Both the position numbers and the translations under genes were made by a program. Positions 1 through 6,754 of a stretch of 64,000 bases of DNA are shown here, in pieces. Origin of the DNA: a virus; the IMG/VR virus record IMGVR_UViG_3300005533_000002, positions 1-64,000 of that record. The stretch is one strand, 5' to 3'. The notes beneath the pieces are model-generated. The model was given only the letters and a program-made list of their open reading frames with translations. It was not told the origin of the DNA and did no database searches. Position 1 is the first letter of the stretch. The number at the start of each line of letters is the position of its first letter.

Positions 1-309
1 GCGTTTGATTTCGTCCGTGGTTTCCTTGTACATTTCGCGGACATTCTTCACGCTGTCGGACTGGGCGACATTCATTCCGCCCATGCTGCCGCTAACCTTG
101 TTCCGCAGCTGGCCTTCAAGAACCATCAGCAGATGTCGCTTGGTGTACAGGTATTGCAGGAATGGGAAGATGCTCGCCTTCACTGCATAGAAGCTCCACC
201 ACAGCGGGATGTTCGGGGTCAGCACATCCAGTTCCGGACGCGAACGAGCGTCCAAAGTCGCGCCGACTTCAAGGAGAATCGAGTTTTGCCAGTCGGTTGC
301 GACGGGCAT
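1..309 (-). CDS. Hypothetical head-tail region protein (3' end outside window)
   Basis: The frame opens with ATG at 309-307 and stays open to the window edge, so at least 103 residues are encoded and the C-terminus is missing. The visible part begins MPVATDWQNSILLEVG, has an aromatic stretch (PLWWSFYAVKASIFPFLQYL) and then a charged helical region. It is the gene after the 70-residue protein in the capsid operon, where head completion or connector proteins usually lie. I do not recognise the family; a connector role is inferred from position only. Confidence 0.7.
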   Translation of the reverse strand, partial: MPVATDWQNSILLEVGATLDARSRPELDVLTPNIPLWWSFYAVKASIFPFLQYLYTKRHLLMVLEGQLRNKVSGSMGGMNVAQSDSVKNVREMYKETTDEIKR

Positions 310-320
310 GGTTCCACCGA

Positions 321-533
321 TTAATGCGGGGCGCCGATCTGGCCAACCGTTCCCCTGCCATTCAAGTTTTCGCCCACATACACCTTGACGACATGACCGC
401 TGGCCGTTTTAAAAAACATCTCGTCGGGATGGCCGCCAGCCGATTCGCCGCGCACAGCCGAAGACAAAGCGGAACCGTCTACCGGGTCCGTAAAACCTGC
501 TTTGGCTGTCGCGAGGCGGACGTTGCTGATCAT
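321..533 (-). CDS. Small hypothetical protein in head operon
   Basis: A 70-residue frame with an AGGTGAG ribosome site a few bases before its ATG. It is tightly packed between the coiled-coil protein (8 bases upstream) and the protein running off the left edge. The middle (FFKTASGHVVKVYVGENLNG) looks like a small beta-rich fold. No family is recognised. Being in the capsid operon it is probably a minor head or connector component. Confidence 0.7.
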   Translation of the reverse strand: MISNVRLATAKAGFTDPVDGSALSSAVRGESAGGHPDEMFFKTASGHVVKVYVGENLNGRGTVGQIGAPH

Positions 534-540
534 GGCTCAC

Positions 541-1164
541 CTACTTGGTGCCGTGGTTGACCTGCCGCGCCGGCGAGGGCTTCCCGCCTGGGGGCGGTTG
601 AAGATTGACACCAGTGCTCGTTTGCGGGGCCTCAACGGCCGGCGCCGCAGCGGCGGCGTTTGCTGCCTTGGTTTCCGTGATCGCGTGGGCAATAACGTTC
701 CGCTGCAACAGCTCGGACATCTGTTGCTTGAGGGCCTCGATTTCGGCTTGCTGCTGAGCGATTTTCTCTTCATTCGAACCAACCAAGGCCGTGCTCACCG
801 GCTTCTCTAGATCGAGCCGTTCCGATTGGGATTCGTGGGCGGTCGCCGGACGAATGGCTCCGAGAATCTGAAGGCGATGGATGGCCGCCAAGCATTCCTG
901 TTCGTTCAGGCGCCGCTCCTCCGTGATGAGATGCTCGAAACGCCCCGTGTCCTTGTTCAGAACCTTCTTCGTCACCTGGATGACTTGACGGTCATCGGTG
1001 AAGAAGCGCGTTCCTTCAACAACGTCCCCGCGCGCCCACAGCGGACCGACACCGCTATGCAGCACCACATACTTGGCCGTCAGAACTGGATGGCTGAAAG
1101 ACTGGACGGCCGGCGCCTGGGCGATGGCGTCGGCCGTCGCAACTTGTTGACTCGTCGCCTGCAT
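541..1164 (-). CDS. Coiled-coil head-operon protein
   Basis: A 207-residue protein downstream of the major capsid gene and of a tRNA-like sequence. Residues about 20-100 form a compact domain (KYVVLHSGVGPLWARGDVVE onward). Residues about 130-155 contain a clear heptad stretch (EEKIAQQQAEIEALKQQMSE), and the C-terminus is rich in Ala, Pro and Gln and probably disordered. It stops with TAG at 541-543, which shows that TAG is used as a normal stop in this genome. Function unknown; likely structural or connector. Confidence 0.75.
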   Translation of the reverse strand: MQATSQQVATADAIAQAPAVQSFSHPVLTAKYVVLHSGVGPLWARGDVVEGTRFFTDDRQVIQVTKKVLNKDTGRFEHLITEERRLNEQECLAAIHRLQILGAIRPATAHESQSERLDLEKPVSTALVGSNEEKIAQQQAEIEALKQQMSELLQRNVIAHAITETKAANAAAAAPAVEAPQTSTGVNLQPPPGGKPSPARQVNHGTK

Positions 1165-1183
1165 GGAAAACCCCTTTGTTGCT

Positions 1184-1256
1184 TGGAGGCCGGAGCTGGG
1201 TTCAAACCAGCAACCATTCCCTTATCAGGGACCGCTCTCCCTTGGCGTACCCGGCC
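1184..1256 (-). tRNA. tRNA-Ile(GAT)-like gene between capsid genes
   Basis: Read on the minus strand, a 7-bp acceptor (GGCCGGG with TCCGGCC, one G-U) encloses a T-arm GCTGG-TTTGAAC-CCAGC and an anticodon loop CTGATAA (anticodon GAT, Ile). CCA is encoded at the 3' end (1184-1186). It begins 5 bases after the capsid stop codon. The anticodon stem is weak (three good pairs, or a 4-bp stem with a 6-base loop), the D-arm is short, and the T-loop has T where C56 is expected. A degenerate or diverged phage tRNA is the best reading. Confidence 0.6.
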
Positions 1257-1261
1257 GTTGG

Positions 1262-2293
1262 TTACACGTTCATCACGACGATTGCGCTGGGGAAGTAAAT
1301 AACCGGGCCTCCGTTGTGGCCGTCATGAATTTCAATCAGACGCGGCACCTTCACCTCACCCCAGTCCACGACTTTCATGTACGGACCGGCGGCCACGTCA
1401 GCGTTGTTCGCATTGCGAACCATGCGGTACTCACCGATAACCTGCCCGGCGGGTCGTTCGCCTACCACGATGACGGTGTTCTTCGGGATGAAGGTCTGGA
1501 AGTTGCCAAACTCATCGAAGTAGCCGTCATCGTAGACGTAGATTTCCGGCAGGTCGTCACCCGTGAGCAGTTGGTTGATGCCCTGCAAATTATTGAACGT
1601 CCCGAGTCCAGCGGTGCGGCGGCCGTAGATATCGGCGTTGTTCGTATTGGCCCGAAGGTTGTTGAACGTCTGCCGATTCATGTATGCCTTGGCCACGGCG
1701 CCAAAGTCCACGCTGTGGCCACGGTGCAGAAGCTGCACGGTCGAGAAGTCGGCCAACGGCGTTGAGCTGGCTGCCGTGGCCCACGTTGTGGCCGCTGTGA
1801 AAGTCTGAATCGGGAAGCTGTCCGTATGGACGATCGGGCTGCCGCCCGCAACGCTGGGGGCCGCAGGAACCGAGAACGTGCCCGTGGCGAGCAACGTCCA
1901 GATGATGTACTCGACTCGGTCGAGCCGGCGCTGCAAAAGCTGGTCTTGCCGCTCCAGGACCAAATCGCTGATGTTGATCGGGGTGCCGAACGTGCCAGGA
2001 GCACGCCGCTGCGTGATCTCCTGCTCGTTGATCGGGATGTACTCGCCGTAGTAACCGGGAGCGTAGATGTACTGCTTGAGGCCGACCGGTTGCACCTTCG
2101 GGGGCGCACCGTTGAGGCCGCGAATCTGCTGAAGGCCACGGAAGTTATCGAGCTGCTCCCACGTCAGGAAAGCAGCGTCCAGCGTTCGGATCGGGAAGAA
2201 ATCGAACACCGGGCGATCGGCGGTCAATCGCGGCATTTTGTCCTGCGCGATTGCCATGATTTCTTGGTTCGTTGGATACGTGAATGCTGCCAT
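1262..2293 (-). CDS. Major capsid protein (gpE-like family)
   Basis: A 343-residue protein that matches the lambda gpE-type capsid family in length and layout: an N-terminal arm (TYPTNQEIMAIAQDKMPRLT), a helix with LVLERQDQLLQRRLDRVEY typical of the spine helix, and a C-terminal beta region with PKNTVIVVGERPAGQVIGEY. It follows the decoration protein and protease in the operon, the usual order. It should self-assemble as hexamers and pentamers of the head. Family call is by eye from motif and context. Confidence 0.88.
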   Translation of the reverse strand: MAAFTYPTNQEIMAIAQDKMPRLTADRPVFDFFPIRTLDAAFLTWEQLDNFRGLQQIRGLNGAPPKVQPVGLKQYIYAPGYYGEYIPINEQEITQRRAPGTFGTPINISDLVLERQDQLLQRRLDRVEYIIWTLLATGTFSVPAAPSVAGGSPIVHTDSFPIQTFTAATTWATAASSTPLADFSTVQLLHRGHSVDFGAVAKAYMNRQTFNNLRANTNNADIYGRRTAGLGTFNNLQGINQLLTGDDLPEIYVYDDGYFDEFGNFQTFIPKNTVIVVGERPAGQVIGEYRMVRNANNADVAAGPYMKVVDWGEVKVPRLIEIHDGHNGGPVIYFPSAIVVMNV

Positions 2294-2367
2294 TGCTGCT
2301 TTCTCCGGTGGGCGAAGGGCGCCAGGTTTTCAAGGCCTGGCACCCTCCGGGGGCGATGTTCCTCTGG

Positions 2368-3438
2368 TTACGTGAGCCGAATGATTCCGCCGTTCGGTGC
2401 GGCGATGTCGCCTTGCACCAATCGGCCCAACAGGTTGACTGCGTTCATGTCCAGGCCAACAAGATCCTGTGTGCGGAAGTAGCCCTTGAAGAACGCCGGG
2501 CACGTCTTTGCTGTCTGGCCAAACCCGCCTGCGCCTTGGCCGCCGGTCTGCCAGCCGAAAGTAAGGTTGCCGTTGGCGTCCGAAGCCACGTCGAATTGCA
2601 GGATGCACTTGGGAATCTGGCTGCCGTCGCTATTGCTGGCGTTGTAGGCCGCGTACTGGCCCGGTGTGCCAGCGGCTCCGGTAGTCGTGTGCGTGTTGAT
2701 GACTGCCGGCGAACTGGTGCCAGTCAGGGCCGACGCCACAGTCATGGCCGTCACCGACTGATTGCCCAGAGCGTTTTGGAAGTTGACAACCACGGGGGTT
2801 CCGGGCAAAGCGCCGCCTGTACAGGAGACGTTCGACGGACCGCCAGGACCGACCTGAGTTAGAGTCGCCGTACCGGCACCCTGAAGCTGAGTCGTATTCA
2901 GCCCAAGGTTCGGCACAAACTGGTTGGCCAAGTTGCCCTGGAACGTGATGGTGACGGCCGTCGTGTTGAGGGCGCCGCCTGTACACGTCACGTTGCCGGA
3001 ACCGATGTTCGGCAGAGCGGCCAGAGCCGTTTGTACCGTAGAGGCGGCGGCGTTGTAAGCAATGGGCGCCGTCGCGTTGCTGCCGAGCGACAGGATGATG
3101 TTCCCGCCGGTGAAGCTGGACAGCGAGAGCGATTGGACATTGTTCGAACCAAGATTGGGCAGGGCCAGCAGTGCCGCCTGAACTTGGGCTGCCGTGGCGT
3201 TCCAGTTGAGCGCCGACGTGGTGTAAGAGCCAAGCGTCAAGGTGAACGTGCCGCCCGTGGCTGTGCCCGTGACAGACAGCGTCTGCACATCGTTGTTGCC
3301 GATCTGCTCGCCAAGCACGGTTCCCTTGGTCAGGGTTTGGCTGGGTGCAAGCGTGATGGGCAGGACTTCGGCTTCATTCTGGTCATACGCCGGAATGACG
3401 CCAGTTTGGAAGAAATAATTGCTCGGTGCGAGAGGCAT
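2368..3438 (-). CDS. Head decoration protein, gpD-like, with large repeat insertion
   Basis: Residues 1-50 (EAEVLPITLAPSQTLTKGT, VLGE) and about 256-356 (DGSQIPKCILQFDVASD, ACPAFFKGYFRT-like end, DLVGLD) look like the two ends of a lambda gpD-type decoration protein, normally a little over 100 residues. Between them lie about 200 extra residues in four beta-rich modules: two carry the motif A-x-VQxAL-x-ALPN-x-GS-x-NV and two begin CTGGAL. GGAG lies 7 bases before the ATG. It should sit as trimers on the capsid surface, so the insertion is probably displayed outward. The insertion point is an inference. Confidence 0.82.
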   Translation of the reverse strand: MPLAPSNYFFQTGVIPAYDQNEAEVLPITLAPSQTLTKGTVLGEQIGNNDVQTLSVTGTATGGTFTLTLGSYTTSALNWNATAAQVQAALLALPNLGSNNVQSLSLSSFTGGNIILSLGSNATAPIAYNAAASTVQTALAALPNIGSGNVTCTGGALNTTAVTITFQGNLANQFVPNLGLNTTQLQGAGTATLTQVGPGGPSNVSCTGGALPGTPVVVNFQNALGNQSVTAMTVASALTGTSSPAVINTHTTTGAAGTPGQYAAYNASNSDGSQIPKCILQFDVASDANGNLTFGWQTGGQGAGGFGQTAKTCPAFFKGYFRTQDLVGLDMNAVNLLGRLVQGDIAAPNGGIIRLT

Positions 3439-3451
3439 GGAAGGTCTCCGG

Positions 3452-4792
3452 TTAGTTCTTGCTCCCTGCCAGGATGGACATTCCCAGCGGAGTCAAACCC
3501 AGAAGTTCGCGCTTGCGTTCGTCGCTCATGTTGGCGTTGCTCTTGTCCGGCGTACCAGCCTGCGACAGCAGCACCTGGACGTTCTGATTGTTGCCGAGAA
3601 GCTCTTGCGTCAGCTTGTGCGGCAACCGTGCCGCATAAGCGCCCTGCAGGGCTGCCACACGAGAGGTCTTGCCGCCGTTGAAATCGACCGTGCCACCAAG
3701 CTTGTGATCGGCCTCGGCGGCTAGCTTGTACAAGTCGATGAGATGCTGCTTTTCCGCCGGCATGGCTCGGTTTTCGGCGATGGTCGTATCGGCGAAATGG
3801 ACGGCGTCGGCTGCGATTTTCTCGGTTCGCAGCTTCTCGAATTGGGCCGCTTGCTCAGTTTTTGCCTTCTCCGCTTCGGCAAGCTGGGCTCTGAGGGCGA
3901 GCACCGCCGGGTTTTGTTCGTCTTCAGCAGAGAACTGATAGCCCTTCTGGCCGGCGCTTACTGTGCTGGTCGCCATCGCTGGCGTACCCGTTTGCAACGG
4001 CTTGCCATTTTCATCAACCCTGACCGGTTGGAAATTGCACTTTGCGCCCACCTTGCTGGAAGCATCGTGGATCACCTGGAGAGCATCGCGCTCGGAACCG
4101 TGCATAAACATGGCTTGGCACAGGGCCGCGAAGTCCGCCGGGTCATCAACAGACATATCGCTACGGGTCTTGCCCGAGCCCTTTTCGTCGGCATCCTTGG
4201 AACTCGACTTGTTCTCGCCGCCGCCAGTGTCCTCGACTTCGGCCGGCGTCTTGCAGAGCGAGCCATGATGCGCCGTGAGATCGTGGATCTGCTGCAAGGC
4301 CATCTGGCCGTGCTCGGTCCGGTAGCCGTCGTCAGCCTTCTTGAACTCGGCAAAGGCGACATCCAGGTCCGGCGTTGCCGCAGCGCCCTCTACACGCGGC
4401 TTGGTGACGAGGCCAACATGGGCGATACGCTTGGTGGCCCGATCCCACGAAACCGAGAGCGGAATGGGCTGATCCTTGTACAGATCGTGCAGCCACCGGG
4501 GCAGCAACACTTTGCCGGACATGGTTGCTTCTTTGTCGCCGTCCTGATACTCGGCCCGAATAAACTCGCCCAGCTTGCCATCCAGGATGCTGTCTTTGTG
4601 CTCGATTTTCAGGGGGGCTGGCTTTTTGAAGTCGGCTATGGCTAGCCGTAGCTCGTCCTTGGTCATGCTGAAGTTCTTGTCCGGATAGTTGCCCGACTTG
4701 AACACAAGAGGCGCCCGGCGGATGACGTAGCGGCCATACGGAACGGCGGACTGGGCATCGGCCGCGAAATCAACTTGTGCGAACTCGCTCAT
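3452..4792 (-). CDS. Prohead protease/scaffold fusion
   Basis: About 446 residues from ATG 4792, chosen because GAGGA lies 8 bases upstream; an in-frame ATG-less extension to 4825 lacks a site. The first 150 residues resemble Mu gpI-type capsid maturation proteases (PLKIEHKDS, DGKLGEFIRAEYQDG, then PLSVSWDR). The middle is Ser/Lys/Asp rich, and residues about 290-350 form a coiled coil (LRAQLAEAEKAKTEQAAQFE), as in scaffold domains. It precedes the decoration and capsid genes. Cleavage of head proteins and scaffolding are inferred from the family. Confidence 0.8.
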   Translation of the reverse strand: MSEFAQVDFAADAQSAVPYGRYVIRRAPLVFKSGNYPDKNFSMTKDELRLAIADFKKPAPLKIEHKDSILDGKLGEFIRAEYQDGDKEATMSGKVLLPRWLHDLYKDQPIPLSVSWDRATKRIAHVGLVTKPRVEGAAATPDLDVAFAEFKKADDGYRTEHGQMALQQIHDLTAHHGSLCKTPAEVEDTGGGENKSSSKDADEKGSGKTRSDMSVDDPADFAALCQAMFMHGSERDALQVIHDASSKVGAKCNFQPVRVDENGKPLQTGTPAMATSTVSAGQKGYQFSAEDEQNPAVLALRAQLAEAEKAKTEQAAQFEKLRTEKIAADAVHFADTTIAENRAMPAEKQHLIDLYKLAAEADHKLGGTVDFNGGKTSRVAALQGAYAARLPHKLTQELLGNNQNVQVLLSQAGTPDKSNANMSDERKRELLGLTPLGMSILAGSKN

Positions 4793-4815
4793 GAATGGTG
4801 TCCTCGTGCCAGTCC

Positions 4816-4839
4816 AGTTGCTCAAGGTTTTGAGTGACT
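4816..4839. promoter_or_regulatory. 24-bp palindrome, copy a
   Basis: Matches the pattern AGT-N2-CTCAA-N4-TTGAG-N2-ACT. It lies 24 bases upstream of the protease start codon, with further half-like sequence (AGTTACTCA) next to it. One of six copies in the window, all just upstream of minus-strand genes. Likely an operator. Confidence 0.75.
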
Positions 4840-4949
4840 CAGTTACTCATTTTGTTTTCTCAGAACAAAGTCGGTGGTTCAATGCCTCGACAAACCCGGC
4901 GCCGCTTTCCACACAATGGCAAAGTGGCTCCTGGCGAATACAACTGTCC

Positions 4950-4978
4950 CTGGACGACAGAAAATGAACTGGTATAAT
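4950..4978 (+). promoter_or_regulatory. Promoter of plus-strand HTH island
   Basis: TATAAT at 4973-4978 with a weak -35 (CTGGAC, 17-base spacing). The proposed ATG of the next gene is at 4985, at or next to the expected transcription start, so the transcript may be leaderless. Confidence 0.6.
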
Positions 4979-4984
4979 TTGTCT

Positions 4985-5188
4985 ATGTCCAAAGTCAGCC
5001 ACAATGAACCAGATAATCACGAAGGCTTCGTGACAGTCCGAGAGGCTGCCACATATCTCCACCTGGGAATCAATTCGGTTTACCGACTAATCCAATCTCG
5101 ATTGTTGCCATCGGCGCGATTCGGTTCGCGCTCGGTGCGGATTCCACGCAAAGCGCTGTACGAATACGCGGAGAAGAGCTTGCAATGA
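4985..5188 (+). CDS. Excisionase-family helix-turn-helix protein
   Basis: 67 residues. FVTVREAATYLHLGINSVYR followed by LIQSRLLPSARFGSRSVRIP is the winged-helix pattern of the excisionase/MerR-like HTH_17 family: recognition helix then a basic wing. It opens a plus-strand island inside the head module and overlaps the next gene by four bases (ATGA), so the two are translationally coupled. The ATG sits right after the -10 box, suggesting leaderless translation; a longer frame from 4874 has no better start. It could be Xis or a local regulator. Confidence 0.8.
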   Translation: MSKVSHNEPDNHEGFVTVREAATYLHLGINSVYRLIQSRLLPSARFGSRSVRIPRKALYEYAEKSLQ

Positions 5189-5676
5189 GCACTGAAGGTA
5201 GCGACGTGCGCATCCGCGAAATGGACAGGCCGCTGCAAATCTGGTCTTGCATCTACTTCCTTGTTGGAAATAGCAAGCTTATTTACATCGGCAAGGCCAC
5301 AGAGTTGTATCGGCGCGTCCTGTGCAGCAATCACCACGTATTCCGGGAAGATAAGGTAGACCGCATATTCTACATCCAGATCCCCGGAGCCAACGGCGCG
5401 GAGCTGGAAGCGATCGAGAGGGTTTTGATTCGGCGATTCGCTCCCATAGAAAACACAACGGTTTCCAGGGCCGGACCAAAAGACGTTGCGGTGTACCATT
5501 CCCTGGTAGGCGACTGGGCGATAGACCAGCTCATGAAGATGTTCAAAGAACACGCAATCGACCCCTTTTCAACAGACAAGCATCTTTCCTTCAAAGAGAT
5601 CGGAGAGATAGCAAAGTTAATGGCCGCAAAACAAAAAGCGGAAGATGCTATTGAACAGATAGAGGAGAAACATTGA
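5185..5676 (+). CDS. GIY-YIG domain endonuclease
   Basis: 163 residues. The N-terminal half has the GIY-YIG core: IYFLVGNSKLIYIGKATELY, an arginine pair after it (YRRV), and a conserved Glu in ELEAIERVLIRRFAP. The C-terminal third is helical with a coiled-coil end. Located just downstream of an HTH gene in an island inserted in the head operon, which fits a free-standing homing-type nuclease. Its cleavage target is unknown. Ends overlapping the next start (TGATG). Confidence 0.85.
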   Translation: MSTEGSDVRIREMDRPLQIWSCIYFLVGNSKLIYIGKATELYRRVLCSNHHVFREDKVDRIFYIQIPGANGAELEAIERVLIRRFAPIENTTVSRAGPKDVAVYHSLVGDWAIDQLMKMFKEHAIDPFSTDKHLSFKEIGEIAKLMAAKQKAEDAIEQIEEKH

Positions 5677-5858
5677 TGCTCTGGCAAGTCTTCAGCGGCG
5701 AACAGTACCTCGGACTAGTCTTTGGGGACGATGACGACGAAGCCATTCGCCGAGCATCCGGCAAATGGGCGATGGCCGGACTGACGGTACGTCCCGTCCT
5801 CTATCGGCACGAGAACAAAGCGGAATACGAACCCGTCCTGCCGGTCTACGAAGCATAA
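5676..5858 (+). CDS. Small hypothetical protein
   Basis: 60 residues from ATG 5676, which overlaps the previous stop as TGATG and follows AGAGGAG. Short acidic protein with the run FGDDDDEAIRRASGKWA and an aromatic C-terminus. No family recognised. Third gene of the plus-strand island. Confidence 0.65.
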   Translation: MLWQVFSGEQYLGLVFGDDDDEAIRRASGKWAMAGLTVRPVLYRHENKAEYEPVLPVYEA

Positions 5859-5881
5859 TCCGCACTAGCGGCATTTCTGAC

Positions 5882-5909
5882 TTGACTTCACCAATCGATG
5901 AGTTACAAT
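5882..5909 (+). promoter_or_regulatory. Promoter with overlapping operator-like half-sites
   Basis: TTGACT (5882-5887), 16-base spacer, TACAAT (5904-5909). GTTAC and GTAAC flank the -10, and TTGAGTAAC (5910-5918) matches one half of the 24-bp palindrome found elsewhere, so the same regulator may act here. Confidence 0.65.
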
Positions 5910-5931
5910 TTGAGTAACAGGAGAGTCAAAC

Positions 5932-6063
5932 ATGCCGCACGCAACCGAAATCGTTCTGCCGGAACCAATCGAAACTCAAGTTGACGAGCGCATTGCCAGC
6001 CGCACGGCCGAACGTTTTGAAAGCCTCGTGGCTGACTTAGCGTCTATTTGGGAAGGAGAGTAA
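5932..6063 (+). CDS. Very small acidic protein
   Basis: 43 residues, ATG preceded by CAGGAGAG. Helical and acidic (ETQVDERIASRTAERFESLV, ending SIWEGE). Its stop is three bases before the next ATG, so it is the leader gene of the membrane-protein pair. Too short for a family call. Confidence 0.6.
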   Translation: MPHATEIVLPEPIETQVDERIASRTAERFESLVADLASIWEGE

Positions 6064-6066
6064 TTC

Positions 6067-6378
6067 ATGCTCGCTCTCAGAATTGTGCTGACGACTATTC
6101 TGCTCTCTACGCGCGTAGTGGACTTCGTCTGTACGAGGTATCTGCTTTTGTCGATGCCGCAGGACGCCACAGAAGCCAATCCACTGGCAAATGCCGTGCT
6201 GCAAAGTTTTGGCTGGTTCGGACTGGCCATCTACGTGGCCGCCGGGGCGATGTCGGCAACCGTCGTCTTCTGGTATGCCTGCGCCAAGCGGCCCGCGACC
6301 GGATACGTGGGACTGGCCATCGCAACGGGAGTATCGTTCGGGGTAGCCTGTTACCAGATGTGCCTACTGTCGATATGA
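6067..6378 (+). CDS. Small integral membrane protein
   Basis: 103 residues with about three hydrophobic segments (residues about 3-22, 45-68 and 78-100). AAGGAGAG lies before the ATG. It overlaps a possible start of the next gene (ATGA). Could be a superinfection-exclusion or holin-like moron, but nothing in the sequence decides this. Confidence 0.7.
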   Translation: MLALRIVLTTILLSTRVVDFVCTRYLLLSMPQDATEANPLANAVLQSFGWFGLAIYVAAGAMSATVVFWYACAKRPATGYVGLAIATGVSFGVACYQMCLLSI

Positions 6379-6386
6379 GGTGCGCT

Positions 6387-6674
6387 ATGCAGCCATCGGT
6401 CGAGCAGCTCGCCTACCGAGAAGCATTAGAGATGCACGAACGCGAACAGACAGACGCACGCTTCGTCGCACTCACAATGGCCGAAACCAACCTCCTCCGA
6501 TGGGCGCAGAAAGCCATTGCAGCGATGCCAGGGCCGCCCGAGCTGCGTCGGCAATCGATGTTCGCCTTCGCGGCCGCGTGCGTTCCCGAGCTTCGTGGCG
6601 AGCTGATTGAATTCTGCGCCAAACTTGATGCCGTGTGGCTAGATCCAGAAATTGCGGCAAGGTATCAGCGTTGA
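6387..6674 (+). CDS. Hypothetical helical protein
   Basis: 95 residues from ATG 6387, chosen because GAGG precedes it; an in-frame ATG at 6375 overlapping the previous stop is the alternative. Mostly helical and charged (EQLAYREALEMHEREQTDAR), with a hydrophobic middle. Last gene of the island, followed by a strong hairpin terminator. Family unknown. Confidence 0.65.
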   Translation: MQPSVEQLAYREALEMHEREQTDARFVALTMAETNLLRWAQKAIAAMPGPPELRRQSMFAFAAACVPELRGELIEFCAKLDAVWLDPEIAARYQR

Positions 6675-6720
6675 GCTGTCTCCTGGGCACGCTTGTTGCG
6701 TGTCGGGGTGGCAGGAAGTG

Positions 6721-6754
6721 GGCCGGTGGGCTGGCGAGCCTCACCGGCCTTTTA
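6721..6754. terminator. Bidirectional terminator between convergent genes
   Basis: GGCCGGTG (6721-6728) and CACCGGCC (6742-6749) form an 8-bp stem followed by TTTTATTT. It sits between the ends of the plus-strand island and the minor head gene. Confidence 0.75.

Noticed and set aside
1826-2482. Long plus-strand frame opposite the capsid gene
   Set aside because: No ribosome site, Arg-rich shadow composition, and the minus strand encodes a clear capsid protein.
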